NCBI RefSeq assembly: GCF_004801285.1
Contig: NZ_SSNY01000003.1
Coordinates: 62,001-126,000, forward strand
Length of the DNA stretch: 64,000 bases
Source of the DNA: Ollibium composti
GTDB taxonomy: Bacteria > Pseudomonadota > Alphaproteobacteria > Rhizobiales > Rhizobiaceae
Direction of reading: 5' to 3'
In this document: piece after piece, positions 53,535 to 62,885 of the stretch
Layout of the letters: each line of letters begins with the position of its first letter
How positions within the stretch are numbered: the first letter of the stretch is position 1
Made by a program: the position numbers and the translations under genes
The notes under the pieces: model-generated
The model's database searches: none
What the model saw: only the letters and a program-made list of their open reading frames with translations
Told to the model about the DNA's origin: nothing

Positions 53535-53583
53535 AAATTCCTTTCGCCATTTGAAAAGGGGCGAAACCCTTGTCCGGTAACAA

Positions 53584-53613
53584 CGCCCGCCGGGGGAGGA
53601 GGTCCGGCGGGCG
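53584..53613 (-). ncRNA. Cuckoo-RNA-like hairpin 7 (unit C)
   Basis: Stem GCCCGCCGG/CCGGCGGGC with GGGAGGAGGT in the loop, almost identical to hairpin 4. Confidence 0.6.
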
Positions 53614-53623
53614 CCGTTTCGGT

Positions 53624-53656
53624 GACCAACCTTCGGGAGGAGGATGAAGGCTGGTC
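53624..53656 (-). ncRNA. Cuckoo-RNA-like hairpin 8 (unit C)
   Basis: Stem GACCAACCTTC/GAAGGCTGGTC (11 positions, one A-C mismatch) with loop GGGAGGAGGAT. Confidence 0.58.
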
Positions 53657-53666
53657 GTATTCGCCG

Positions 53667-53688
53667 GGGTCGGGGAGGAGGTCGACCC
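53667..53688 (-). ncRNA. Cuckoo-RNA-like hairpin 9 (unit C)
   Basis: Stem GGGTCG/CGACCC (6 pairs) with loop GGGAGGAGGT. It is the first hairpin after the DUF1127 stop, about 12 bases downstream of it on the minus strand. Confidence 0.55.
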
Positions 53689-53700
53689 TGACGAAATTCC

Positions 53701-53844
53701 TTAGGCTATCGCCTTGCGGGCGACGGTCCTGATCTCGTCACGCAGGATGCCGAGATCATGAAGCTGGCGGTTCGACAGGCGATCCAGTTCGGTCACCGTG
53801 TCGCGATAAGCGCGCCAGTTACGGTAATTGCGGATCAGGTTCAT
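53701..53844 (-). CDS. DUF1127-family small protein, copy 1
   Basis: This protein of 47 residues begins MNLIRNYRNWRAYRDTVTEL and has the DUF1127 pattern LDRLSNRQLHDLGI. DUF1127 proteins are small Arg-rich proteins of alphaproteobacteria, some being RNA binding. In Rhodobacter the DUF1127 protein CcaF1 is encoded directly upstream of the CcsR sRNAs and influences their maturation. The same context is present here (sRNA array begins about a dozen bases downstream of its stop). ATG 53844. Confidence 0.85.
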   Translation of the reverse strand: MNLIRNYRNWRAYRDTVTELDRLSNRQLHDLGILRDEIRTVARKAIA

Positions 53845-53890
53845 CGTTCGTCTCTCAGCTAACTGCCAGGATCGTCGAGGATCCGGTAAA

Positions 53891-54031
53891 TCAGGCGGCC
53901 TTGCGGGCCACGAAAGGGATGTCGCCGCGGCTGATGCCGAGATCGCTCAGTTCACGGTTGCTCAGGCGGCTCAGCTCGGAAACGGTGTCCCGGTAGCGGC
54001 GCCAGTTGCGGTAGTTGCGGATCAGGTTCAT
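53891..54031 (-). CDS. DUF1127-family small protein, copy 2
   Basis: This protein of 46 residues begins MNLIRNYRNWRRYRDTVSEL and is nearly identical in its first 22 residues to copy 1, then LSNRELSDLGISRGDIPF. It is the first gene of the minus-strand unit that continues into copy 1 and the sRNA array. There are 46 bases between the two genes. ATG 54031. Confidence 0.85.
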   Translation of the reverse strand: MNLIRNYRNWRRYRDTVSELSRLSNRELSDLGISRGDIPFVARKAA

Positions 54032-54087
54032 GGTACTAACTCGTTTCGTCTTTGGTTCGGATCGGTTCGTCTGTTTGTGTGACCCGA

Positions 54088-54116
54088 AGATAGGTGCGCC
54101 CATATCGATTTAAAAG
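54088..54116 (-). promoter_or_regulatory. Possible sigma-32-like promoter of the DUF1127/sRNA unit
   Basis: On the minus strand CTTTTAA (54116-54110) and CCTATCT (54094-54088) are 15 bases apart, a loose match to RpoH promoters (CTTGAAA, N11-15, CCCCATNT). The unit in Rhodobacter is RpoH controlled. Without transcript data this is a weak call. Confidence 0.3.
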
Positions 54117-54271
54117 CGCCATTGGTGCATGGCAGCAATGCGTTTTGTGCAATGCAATATGGCTACCCTTTGGCGCTTTCGTCACAAAGAAACCCGAATC
54201 GGAAAGTGCCGTCGCGTCAACGATTTACACCCGTCCTCTGGTAATTCGACTAAATTTATAGGAAAGACCTC

Positions 54272-55396
54272 ATGGCCAGTTATTCGACCAGGGTCAGGCA
54301 GGACATTGCACGCTGGGCAGAAAACGGGCTGATCGACGCCGCGACGGCCGATGTGCTGGCAAGGGACGTCGAGGCCGACGATCGCCGTTCCCTCAGCTTC
54401 GGCTCCATCCTGGCGATGATGGCGGCACTTCTGTTCGGCGCCGCGATCCTCATCTTCGTCGCCGCCAATTGGGAGGCGATTCCGCGGCTGGCGCGGGTGG
54501 TCGCGCTGTTCGCCGTCATCCTCGCCGGCTATGTCGGCGGCGCGGTCGTCAAGACGCGCGGCCATCCGGCCATCGGCGAGGCGCTGTGGATCGTGGCGGC
54601 TGCGGCGTTCGGCGGCGCCATCGCGCTCGTCGGGCAGATGTATCATCTCGCCGGCGACGAATCGTCGGCCGTGCTGACATGGTGTGCCGGCACCGCGCTT
54701 GCCGCCGCCATGCTGCGTTCCAGCCCGCTGACGGTGGCGGCGGTAGGCATCGCCGTCGGCTGGCTTTTCCTGATCTTGTTCCATGGCTTCAATCTGTTTG
54801 AGTCGACCGAATTCCCGCATTTCTTCGTCGCTATCGTCGCGGCGCTGTTCCTCCTGTCTTATTGGACCCGCAGCCAACCGACGCGTCACCTCGTGCTGTT
54901 GTCGCTCATTCTCTATACGGCACTGGTCGTGGCCGATCACAATCTGATCGGAATAGCACTGGCATTGGCGGCGGTATCTGCGGTCTGCTTCGCGGCCGGG
55001 GCACTGGCGCCCGGGCCTGTCGATCGCGTCGTGCAAATTGGCGGCCGCCTGCCATTGCACGGACTGATCGGCTTCCTGACCGGAATGCTCATGCTGCAGT
55101 TCGATGCAGCCGATGACGCGGGGGGCAATTTCGCCATCGTTTCGGCCGTAGCGCTTGCCGGCATTGCCGCTGCGGTCGTGCTGGCGGGGCGCGAGAGCAG
55201 GGGGCTGCGCTGGATCGCTTATCTCGGCTTCGCCTTCGAACTTCTCATGATCTATGTCGTGACCATGCAAAGCATGCTGGGCACCGCCGGCTTCTTCCTC
55301 GCCGCCGCCGTCATCCTGGGCCTGCTGGCCTTCATCATCATCCGTATCGAGAAGCGGATGAAACCGGCCATGATCGAAGGAGCAGTGACGCCATGA
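54272..55396 (+). CDS. DUF2157 membrane protein
   Basis: This 374-residue protein has a cytoplasmic N-terminal segment with an RQDIARWAENGLID helix, then at least nine hydrophobic spans starting with ILAMMAALLFGAAILIFV near 48-65. The DUF2157 N-terminal domain (WAENGLID ... VLARDVEADD) is recognisable. Function unknown. It overlaps the next gene by four bases (ATGA); the pair DUF2157 - GDYXXLXY recurs in many bacteria. Confidence 0.85.
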   Translation: MASYSTRVRQDIARWAENGLIDAATADVLARDVEADDRRSLSFGSILAMMAALLFGAAILIFVAANWEAIPRLARVVALFAVILAGYVGGAVVKTRGHPAIGEALWIVAAAAFGGAIALVGQMYHLAGDESSAVLTWCAGTALAAAMLRSSPLTVAAVGIAVGWLFLILFHGFNLFESTEFPHFFVAIVAALFLLSYWTRSQPTRHLVLLSLILYTALVVADHNLIGIALALAAVSAVCFAAGALAPGPVDRVVQIGGRLPLHGLIGFLTGMLMLQFDAADDAGGNFAIVSAVALAGIAAAVVLAGRESRGLRWIAYLGFAFELLMIYVVTMQSMLGTAGFFLAAAVILGLLAFIIIRIEKRMKPAMIEGAVTP

Positions 55397-55977
55397 GCGG
55401 CAAACGCCTGATCGCGGCGGCACTTGCAGTCGCAATTCTCCAGATCGGTTTCCTCAGCTGGATCATCGCCGGCCGAGCGGCGATCCTGCGCAACGGTCAG
55501 GAAGTCTTGCTCAAGGTCGAACCGGTCGACCCTCGCGACCTGCTGCGCGGCGACTATGTCGTCCTTGGCTACGAAATCTCGAATATTCCCGTAAAGCTGA
55601 TCGCCAATATCCCGGAGGGCAAGCAATCCAGCGACGAACAGTCCCTGGTCGTACGTGTCAAGAAGGGCATAGATGGCTACTGGCACCCGGAAACCGCCTG
55701 GCTCGATGCCGCCCCGGTGCCGACCGGAACCGACGAGGTCGATATCGTCGGCCGTATCGGCCCGGGCTGGGATTTGCGCGAAAGCGCCACGACGACGGTC
55801 TCGCCATACTACGGCATCGAGCGCTTCTACCTGCCTGAAGGCGAGGGGCAGGCAATCCAGAACGACATGCGCGTACGGCCTTTCGGCGTGAAGATGGCGG
55901 TGACGAAGAACGGCAAGGCACAGATCAAGGCGCTGATGGACGGCGACACGATGCTGTTCGAGGAACCGCTTTACTGA
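55393..55977 (+). CDS. GDYXXLXY-motif membrane-anchored protein
   Basis: This 194-residue protein has an N-terminal span LIAAALAVAILQIGFLSW, then the family motif RGDYVVLGYEIS near residue 53 and a periplasmic beta-rich domain. The GDYXXLXY family is defined by this motif and occurs next to DUF2157 proteins. Its function is unknown. The ATG overlaps the DUF2157 stop. A palindromic hairpin follows the stop. Confidence 0.87.
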   Translation: MSGKRLIAAALAVAILQIGFLSWIIAGRAAILRNGQEVLLKVEPVDPRDLLRGDYVVLGYEISNIPVKLIANIPEGKQSSDEQSLVVRVKKGIDGYWHPETAWLDAAPVPTGTDEVDIVGRIGPGWDLRESATTTVSPYYGIERFYLPEGEGQAIQNDMRVRPFGVKMAVTKNGKAQIKALMDGDTMLFEEPLY

Positions 55978-55990
55978 ACACAAGGGCTCA

Positions 55991-56026
55991 ATGCCCCGCT
56001 CCGCGTTCAGCGGCGGAGCAGGGCAT
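55991..56026. repeat. Palindromic hairpin after the GDYXXLXY gene
   Basis: Outer arms ATGCCC (55991) and GGGCAT (56021-56026) with inner GCTCCGC/GCGGAGC-like pairs. It may act as a terminator, but no T-run follows. Confidence 0.45.
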
Positions 56027-56049
56027 GATGCGCGACGAACAGGCTGCGG

Positions 56050-56205
56050 TTATTTCGCCGAATCTTCCAGTTCAAGCCTCAATGCGCGAAGCCGCGCAGT
56101 CTTGCGCTCGCGTTCGCGTTTCTCGGAAAGGATAAATTCCCTGGCAATCCTGTCGGCTCTGACGTGCCTGTCTTCCGGTTTCTCCCGATGTATTGGCGTG
56201 GTCAT
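56050..56205 (-). CDS. Small charged helical protein (51 aa)
   Basis: It begins MTTPIHREKPEDRHVRADRI and continues with a Lys/Arg/Glu-rich helix (SEKRERERKTARLRALRLEL). GGAGAACAG precedes the ATG on the minus strand. A small orphan rhizobial type; a longer reading to 56283 seems unlikely. Function unknown. Confidence 0.5.
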   Translation of the reverse strand: MTTPIHREKPEDRHVRADRIAREFILSEKRERERKTARLRALRLELEDSAK

Positions 56206-56308
56206 TTCTGTTCTCCATGTTGCATTATCAACATGGTGATTTTTCTTGCGAATTAAAGCCAAGGCGACGAAAGGTCGCCCCATGCGATGCCTGTATCTGT
56301 CTTTGAAA

Positions 56309-56384
56309 TGGTGCCCTCGGCAGGGATCGAACCCGCGACCTTCGGTTTACAAAACCGCTGCTCTACCAGCTGAGCTACAAGGGC
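56309..56384 (-). tRNA. tRNA-Thr (anticodon TGT)
   Basis: The minus strand gives acceptor GCCCTTG/CGAGGGC, a D-arm AGCTCAGCTGGTAGAGC, anticodon loop TTTGTAA (TGT) with its five-pair stem, and the T-arm GGTTCGATCC. An encoded CCA end is present at 56309-56311. Confidence 0.95.
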
Positions 56385-56534
56385 ACAGCCTCCGGTTAGC
56401 ACATCTGCCACGGCAGTAAAGACAATTGTCGGAAAGGGAGGGCGTCAATCCGGCCGGAGATTGCCGCCTCCTCTCAAAAAAGGCTGCATCCTTCCTAAAT
56501 ACAAGAAAAGGACGTCGTGCTTGGAGGTCGATCC

Positions 56535-56702
56535 ATGATCCGGCTCGTGGCCGTGGCATTGATTGCCGTTTTCGTCTGGGCGCTGCTGGTCAAGCTGGTT
56601 GCCGTCATCCGGCGCGGCAACATCGACTGGACAGGCGTCACCGCCTTCGTCGGCTTTGTCGTTCTGGCCTTCTGGCTGCGCCATGTGACCGGCATCGGCT
56701 GA
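56535..56702 (+). CDS. Small two-span membrane protein (55 aa)
   Basis: Translating gives MIRLVAVALIAVFVWALLVKL, a charged turn RRGNIDW and a second span VTAFVGFVVLAFWL. GGAGG is at 56523-56527, seven bases before ATG 56535. No family recognised; the strong ribosome site argues that it is real. Confidence 0.6.
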   Translation: MIRLVAVALIAVFVWALLVKLVAVIRRGNIDWTGVTAFVGFVVLAFWLRHVTGIG

Positions 56703-56722
56703 TGAAAGCGGCCGGACAGCCG

Positions 56723-57541
56723 TCAGGGACGCTTGCCGCCGATCATGGCGGTGATCTCGTCGGCCGCCGCCGCGACGCGCGGCCCGATCTCGCCGAGCCG
56801 CTCGGGCGTCACGCGCACCGTCGGCCCGGAGACGGAGATACCGCCCACCGGTTCGCCGAATTCGTTGAAGATGGCCGCCGCCACGCAGCGCATGCCCTCG
56901 TTGCGCTCCTCGTCGTCGACCGACCAGCCGCGGCCGCGGATCTCGGCGAGATTGCCGGCCAGAGCGGGCAGGGTAGACAGCGTCTTCGTCGTAAAAGCCT
57001 CCAGTCCGGCCTTGCGGGCAATGGCCGCCACCCGGTCCGGCTCCAGATGCGCCAGCACCGCCTTGCCGATGCCCGACGCATGGAAGGGGCTGCGCGTGCC
57101 CGGTCGGAAGAAGGCGCGGATCGCCTGGTGCGTCTCCACCTGGCTGACGAAGACGACGCAATCGTCCTCCGCGACGCCGAGATTGGCCGTCTCGCCGGTC
57201 TTTTCCATCAGGTCCTGCATGACGATGCGGGCGCGGTCCACCAGCTTGCGGCTGCGCAGGAAGGCCGAGCCCATGCGGTAGGTTTCCACGCCGATGGACC
57301 AGAGCTGGCCGGTCTTGTCGAACTCGACCATGCCGTGGTTTTCCAGCGTGGTCAGCATCCGGTAGGCGGTCGGGGCAGGGACCCCCGATGCATTGGCGAT
57401 CTCGCTGAGCGACAGGCCGGCACCCTCCGCGACGATGGCGAGGATGCGCAAAGCCCGGTCGAGAGACTGCACGGAAGCCGTTTCCTGCGGGGCATTGAAG
57501 GCGCGCGGGCGGCCGCGCTGGCGCTTTTCGGTCTGGTCCAT
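56723..57541 (-). CDS. IclR-family transcriptional regulator (AllR/GclR-like)
   Basis: This 272-residue regulator has an N-terminal winged helix (SVQSLDRALRILAIVAEGAG, then LSEIANASGVPAPTAYRM) and a C-terminal IclR effector domain (FFRPGTRSPFHASGIGKAVL). It is divergent from gcl and sits in the gcl-hyi-glxR context, so it likely represses glyoxylate use and responds to glyoxylate or allantoin, as AllR does. ATG 57541 follows a GC-rich leader. Its 203-base intergenic region is AT-rich with A-tract repeats. Confidence 0.87.
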   Translation of the reverse strand: MDQTEKRQRGRPRAFNAPQETASVQSLDRALRILAIVAEGAGLSLSEIANASGVPAPTAYRMLTTLENHGMVEFDKTGQLWSIGVETYRMGSAFLRSRKLVDRARIVMQDLMEKTGETANLGVAEDDCVVFVSQVETHQAIRAFFRPGTRSPFHASGIGKAVLAHLEPDRVAAIARKAGLEAFTTKTLSTLPALAGNLAEIRGRGWSVDDEERNEGMRCVAAAIFNEFGEPVGGISVSGPTVRVTPERLGEIGPRVAAAADEITAMIGGKRP

Positions 57542-57749
57542 GGCGGCAGTCTCGCCGAACGGCCGCAAAAGGCAATGAAAAAATTTTCCGTAATTTTTCC
57601 GTGGTGTAAATTGAAAAACAGAAAATCGATGAAAATCAAAGCATAATGAGAAAAATACAATAATGAAAAAATATTTTGAAAAAATTGAAAAATAGCCTGC
57701 CTGCTGGCACATTGCAGCCATCAACAGACAACCGGCAGGAGGCTGGATC
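57542..57749. promoter_or_regulatory. AT-rich IclR/gcl operator region with A-tract repeats
   Basis: Repeats such as GAAAAAATT and TTGAAAAA occur at several spots (57576-57590, 57610-57620, 57676-57690), standing out sharply from the GC-rich background. IclR regulators often bind A/T-rich palindromes with TTGGAAA-like halves. It contains the gcl promoter. The exact operator is not resolved. Confidence 0.45.
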
Positions 57750-59531
<1,782 letters not shown>

Positions 59532-59540
59532 CATTTTGCC

Positions 59541-59719
59541 GTGCGTCCTTCGAGGCTCGCTCCGCTCGCACCTCAGGATGAGGACTGTCGGAGCGAAACT
59601 CGGAGGCGCAAGAATACGGCAGACTTGTAAGCTCGAGACGGTTGCAACCTCTCGCCTTGGGGCACAGCACGACTTTCCTCATCCTGAGGTGCGAGCGGAG
59701 CGAGCCTCGAAGGACGCAC
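59541..59719. repeat. Intergenic inverted repeat (44-bp arms)
   Basis: Perfect 44-base arms at 59541-59584 and 59676-59719 with a 91-base spacer. The core CTCGCTCCGCTCGCACCTCA is itself typical of rhizobial intergenic palindromes. It lies between gcl and hyi, so it would be in the transcript of that operon. Confidence 0.85.
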
Positions 59720-59762
59720 ACGGACAAGCCGCACCGTCGATGCGGCACTATGGAGATCATCG

Positions 59763-60554
59763 ATGCCGAAATTTTCAGCCAATCTTTCCATGCTCTTCCA
59801 GGAGCACGACTTCCTTGACCGCTTCGATGCCGCCGCCCGCGCCGGCTTCAAGGGCGTCGAATATCTCGGTCCTTACGACCACACGCCCGACGAGGTGGCC
59901 GCGCGGCTGAAGAAGAACGGGCTGACGCAGGTGCTGTTCAATGTGCCGTCGGGCAACTGGCCGGGCGGCGAGCGCGGCATCGCCGTGCTGCCGAACCGGG
60001 TGGACGAGTTCCGAGCCGGTGTCGACAAGGCGATCACCTACGCCAGGGCGCTGGGCTGCGGCCAGGTCAACTGCCTTGCCGGCATCGCGCCGGCTGGCGC
60101 CGATCGCGCAAGGCTGGAGGAAACCTTCGTCGCGAACCTGAAGTTCGCGGCCGAAAAGCTCGGGCAGGCAGGGATAAAGCTGCTGATCGAGCCGATCAAC
60201 ACGCGTGACATTCCGGGCTTCTTCCTGACCAACACGAAGCAGGGGCTCGATATCCTGGAGAAGGTCGGCTCGCCGAACCTCTGCCTGCAATACGACATCT
60301 ACCACATGCAGATCATGGAGGGGGATCTCGCCCGGACCATCGAGGCCAACCTCAGCCGCATTGCGCATATCCAGCTTGCGGACAATCCCGGCCGTCACGA
60401 GCCGGGGACGGGTGAGATCAACTATCCCTTCCTGTACGACTTCATCGACGGCCTTGGCTATTCGGGCTGGGTCGGCGCGGAGTACAAGCCGAAGGCCGGC
60501 ACCGAGGCGGGGTTGGGCTGGTTCAGGGAACTCGCGGGCAAGGCCGCGGCGTAA
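59763..60554 (+). CDS. hyi: Hydroxypyruvate isomerase
   Basis: This 263-residue TIM-barrel enzyme interconverts tartronate semialdehyde and hydroxypyruvate. It begins MPKFSANLSMLFQEHDFLDR and has metal-binding stretches KLLIEPINTRDIPGFFL, LQYDIYHMQ and IAHIQLADNPGRHEPGTGEI. AP-endonuclease-2-type folds share them. It follows gcl after the inverted repeat, and precedes glxR, so together they convert glyoxylate to glycerate. Confidence 0.93.
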   Translation: MPKFSANLSMLFQEHDFLDRFDAAARAGFKGVEYLGPYDHTPDEVAARLKKNGLTQVLFNVPSGNWPGGERGIAVLPNRVDEFRAGVDKAITYARALGCGQVNCLAGIAPAGADRARLEETFVANLKFAAEKLGQAGIKLLIEPINTRDIPGFFLTNTKQGLDILEKVGSPNLCLQYDIYHMQIMEGDLARTIEANLSRIAHIQLADNPGRHEPGTGEINYPFLYDFIDGLGYSGWVGAEYKPKAGTEAGLGWFRELAGKAAA

Positions 60555-60560
60555 GTTTCT

Positions 60561-60676
60561 GCCCCTCACCCTTACCCTCTCCCCGTGAAGAACGGGGAGA
60601 GGGGATCGCCGACGCAACAGCCTCTCTCCTCTCCCCGTTCTCACGGGGAGAGGATGCCGGCAGGCAGGTGAGGGGC
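60561..60676. repeat. Compound palindromic element between hyi and glxR
   Basis: An outer 10-bp stem GCCCCTCACC (60561) / GGTGAGGGGC (60667) encloses two hairpins: CCCTCTCCCCGT/ACGGGGAGAGGG at 60575-60603 and TCCTCTCCCCGT/ACGGGGAGAGGA at 60627-60654. It resembles a mosaic intergenic repeat (RIME-like) of rhizobia. Confidence 0.8.
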
Positions 60677-60707
60677 GGCACCAACATACGAGAACAGGGA
60701 TATTGCA

Positions 60708-61595
60708 ATGGACACCATCGGCTTCATCGGACTGGGCATCATGGGGGCGCCGATGGCGGGGCACCTGCTGGATGCCGGCTATAGCGTCGTCACCAGCGAC
60801 CATCGCGGCAAACCGCCGGCGGACCTCGTCGCCAAGGGGCTGAAGGCCGTGACCGGCTCGAACGCCGTCGCCAGGGCCGCCGACATCATCATCACCATGG
60901 TGCCGGACACGCCGCAGGTGGAGGAAGTGCTGTTCGGCGAGAACGGCGTGGCGTCCGGCCTGTCGAAAGGCAAGCTGGTCATCGACATGTCGTCGATCTC
61001 GCCGATCGCCACCAAGGAATTCGCCAGGAAGATCAACGATCTCGGCTGCGACTATCTCGATGCGCCGGTTTCCGGTGGCGAGGTCGGCGCCAAGGCGGCC
61101 TCGCTGACCATCATGGTCGGCGGCGAAGAGAAGGCGTTCGACCGTGCCAGGCCCGTGTTCGAAAAGATGGGCAAGAACATCACGCTGGTCGGCCCCAACA
61201 GCGTCGGCCAGACCACCAAGGTCGCCAACCAGATTGTCGTGGCGCTCACCATCGAGGCCGTCGCCGAGGCGCTGGTGTTCGCCTCCAAGGCGGGCGCCGA
61301 CCCGGCCAAGGTGCGTCAGGCGCTGATGGGCGGGCTGGCCTCGTCGCGCATCCTCGAAGTGCACGGCGAGCGGATGATCAAGCGCACCTTCGCGCCCGGC
61401 TTCCGCATCGAACTGCACAGCAAGGACCTGAACCTCGCGCTGGAGGGCGCAAGGTCGCTCGGCGTCGCACTGCCCAACACCTCGACCACGCAGCAACTCT
61501 TCAATGCCTGTGCGGCCAACGGCGGCGGCAAGGACGATCACTCGGGCCTGGTCAAGGCGCTGGAGATCATGGCGGGGCATGAGGTGGGGAAGTAG
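60708..61595 (+). CDS. glxR: 2-hydroxy-3-oxopropionate reductase
   Basis: This 295-residue beta-hydroxyacid dehydrogenase reduces tartronate semialdehyde to D-glycerate with NADH. It has GFIGLGIMGAPMAGHLLDAG at the N terminus, DAPVSGGEVGAKAAS and GPNSVGQTTKVANQI with the catalytic Lys. Together with Gcl and Hyi it completes the glyoxylate to glycerate route. The stop falls within an inverted repeat arm shared with rlmB. Confidence 0.93.
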   Translation: MDTIGFIGLGIMGAPMAGHLLDAGYSVVTSDHRGKPPADLVAKGLKAVTGSNAVARAADIIITMVPDTPQVEEVLFGENGVASGLSKGKLVIDMSSISPIATKEFARKINDLGCDYLDAPVSGGEVGAKAASLTIMVGGEEKAFDRARPVFEKMGKNITLVGPNSVGQTTKVANQIVVALTIEAVAEALVFASKAGADPAKVRQALMGGLASSRILEVHGERMIKRTFAPGFRIELHSKDLNLALEGARSLGVALPNTSTTQQLFNACAANGGGKDDHSGLVKALEIMAGHEVGK

Positions 61596-61676
61596 GGCAG
61601 TAAGGCGATAGGACATTAGGGCAGTAGGTGAGCGTTAAACGCCATTCGGCGCCCGACATACTGCCTTACTGCCCTA
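61593..61676. repeat. Inverted repeat between glxR and rlmB ends
   Basis: Arms TAGGGCAGTAAGGC (61593-61606) and GCCTTACTGCCCTA (61663-61676). The left arm includes the glxR stop; the right arm lies inside the rlmB end, encoding its last residues and stop. It may act as a bidirectional terminator. Confidence 0.7.
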
Positions 61677-62583
61677 ACGCCTTATTGCCTTCCAGAAACT
61701 TCCCCGCCGCATAAAGCGCCACCGCCGCCGCATTGCTGACGTTCAGCGAGCGGATCGCGCCCGGCATCTCCAGCCGGGCGAGCGCCGTCACCGTCTCGCG
61801 CGTTTTCTGGCGCAGGCCTTTGCCCTCGGCCCCCAGCACCAGCGCGATTTTTTTGCCCGCAAACGTCTTTTCCAGTTCGTTCGGCCCGTCCGAATCGAGG
61901 CCGATGGTCTGGAAGCCGGCATCGTGCAGCGCGCCCAGCGCTTCGGCCAGGTTGCGCACCTCGATATGGTCGATGTGCTCCAGCGCGCCCGAGGCCGATT
62001 TCGCCAGCACGCCGCTCTCGGTCGGGCTGTGGCGGGCGGTGGTGATGAGCGCCCCTGCACCGAAGGCGACCGCCGAGCGCAGGATGGCGCCGACATTGTG
62101 CGGGTCGGTCACCTGGTCGAGCACCAGCACGAGATTCGTGTCGCCGAGCGCGTCGAGCCGCTTCGGCCTCAAAGGTTCCGCCTCGATCAGCACGCCCTGA
62201 TGGACGGCGTCCGAGCCGGTGATCCTGTCGATGTCGCGCGGTTCGGTAAATTCGGCTGCGAAGGGCAGGGCAGAAAGATCGGAAATCCCCAGCCGTTCGG
62301 CGGCGTTGCGTGTCACCAGCATGTTGCGGATTTTCCGCGCCGGATTGTCGAGCGCGGCACGCACCGTGTGCAGGCCGTAGAGCCGCACCAGCCCGTCGCC
62401 GGGTCCTTCGCCGGCGGCCATCTTCGCCTTCGGCCGGAACGCGGGCTTGCCGCCGGCCTTCTGGTCGCCCCCCTTGCGGTCGCGATGCGCCCGCCGCAGC
62501 TTGGCGTAATGGGAATCCTTGGGCGTTCCCGCCGGATTCTCGTCCGGCCTGCTTCCGCCGCGCTTGTCTTTTCGATCGACCAT
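61666..62583 (-). CDS. rlmB: 23S rRNA (guanosine-2'-O-)-methyltransferase RlmB
   Basis: This 305-residue SpoU-family protein has a basic N-terminal tail of about 60 residues, then VRLYGLHTVRAALDN and the knot motifs LVLDQVTDPHNVGAILRSA, IALVLGAEGKGL and SLNVSNAAAVALY. It methylates G2251 in 23S rRNA by family analogy. ATG 62583 precedes it. It converges with glxR. The last codons come from an inverted repeat. Confidence 0.92.
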   Translation of the reverse strand: MVDRKDKRGGSRPDENPAGTPKDSHYAKLRRAHRDRKGGDQKAGGKPAFRPKAKMAAGEGPGDGLVRLYGLHTVRAALDNPARKIRNMLVTRNAAERLGISDLSALPFAAEFTEPRDIDRITGSDAVHQGVLIEAEPLRPKRLDALGDTNLVLVLDQVTDPHNVGAILRSAVAFGAGALITTARHSPTESGVLAKSASGALEHIDHIEVRNLAEALGALHDAGFQTIGLDSDGPNELEKTFAGKKIALVLGAEGKGLRQKTRETVTALARLEMPGAIRSLNVSNAAAVALYAAGKFLEGNKALGQ

Positions 62584-62717
62584 GCCGGCTCTATAGCTGC
62601 CGCGGGAACGTTTGCCTATGTCCTCCGTTTTTGTTCGCCCAGGGGAATCCATCTTTGGGAGCCGGCCTCGGGATAGGGCCGGCATTGGCCTGGACTTGAA
62701 ATTGCAAGGAGGACGGC

Positions 62718-62885
62718 ATGGGTGCTTCGGTTCTGGTTGGCATTCTCATCACATTTCTGGTCATCGTTCTGGTGCTTTATCTCGTCCAGCGCCTGCCGCT
62801 CGACGCCCGCATGCGGCAGATCGTGCAGATCATCGTCATCATCATCGGCATCGTTTCGCTGCTGAAATACCTGGCCGTCTTCTAG
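62718..62885 (+). CDS. Small membrane protein of Thivi_2564 type (55 aa)
   Basis: Translating gives MGASVLVGILITFLVIVLVLY, then VQRLPLDARMRQIV and a second span IIVIIIGIVSLLKYL. AAGGAGGAC precedes ATG 62718. Short two-span proteins of this type are widespread in proteobacteria and uncharacterised. Confidence 0.68.
   Translation: MGASVLVGILITFLVIVLVLYLVQRLPLDARMRQIVQIIVIIIGIVSLLKYLAVF

Larger units (their letters stand above)
53260..53700 (-). repeat. Three tandem ~158-bp repeat units (sRNA array)
   Basis: The same anchor (CCCGCCGGGGGAGGAGG) recurs at about 53270, 53427 and 53586, giving periods of 157 and 159. Each unit holds three hairpins with the loop motif GGGAGGAGG (plus strand) and a shared GACGAAATTCCTT spacer. 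Differences within stems keep pairing while loops stay constant. Confidence 0.8.

Noticed and set aside
51751..53583. Longer TrmFO reading of 610 residues
   Set aside because: Family alignment begins at [15 protein letters not shown]; the extra upstream part is translated repeat sequence.
53260..53710. CRISPR array because of repeats with regular spacing
   Set aside because: The repeat period is about 158 bases, with no short repeats and unique spacers, and no cas genes; hairpin content fits an sRNA array.
53193..53732. 179-residue plus-strand ORF and minus-strand ORF over the hairpin array
   Set aside because: They run through the repeats, have low-complexity repeated peptides and no plausible start signals.
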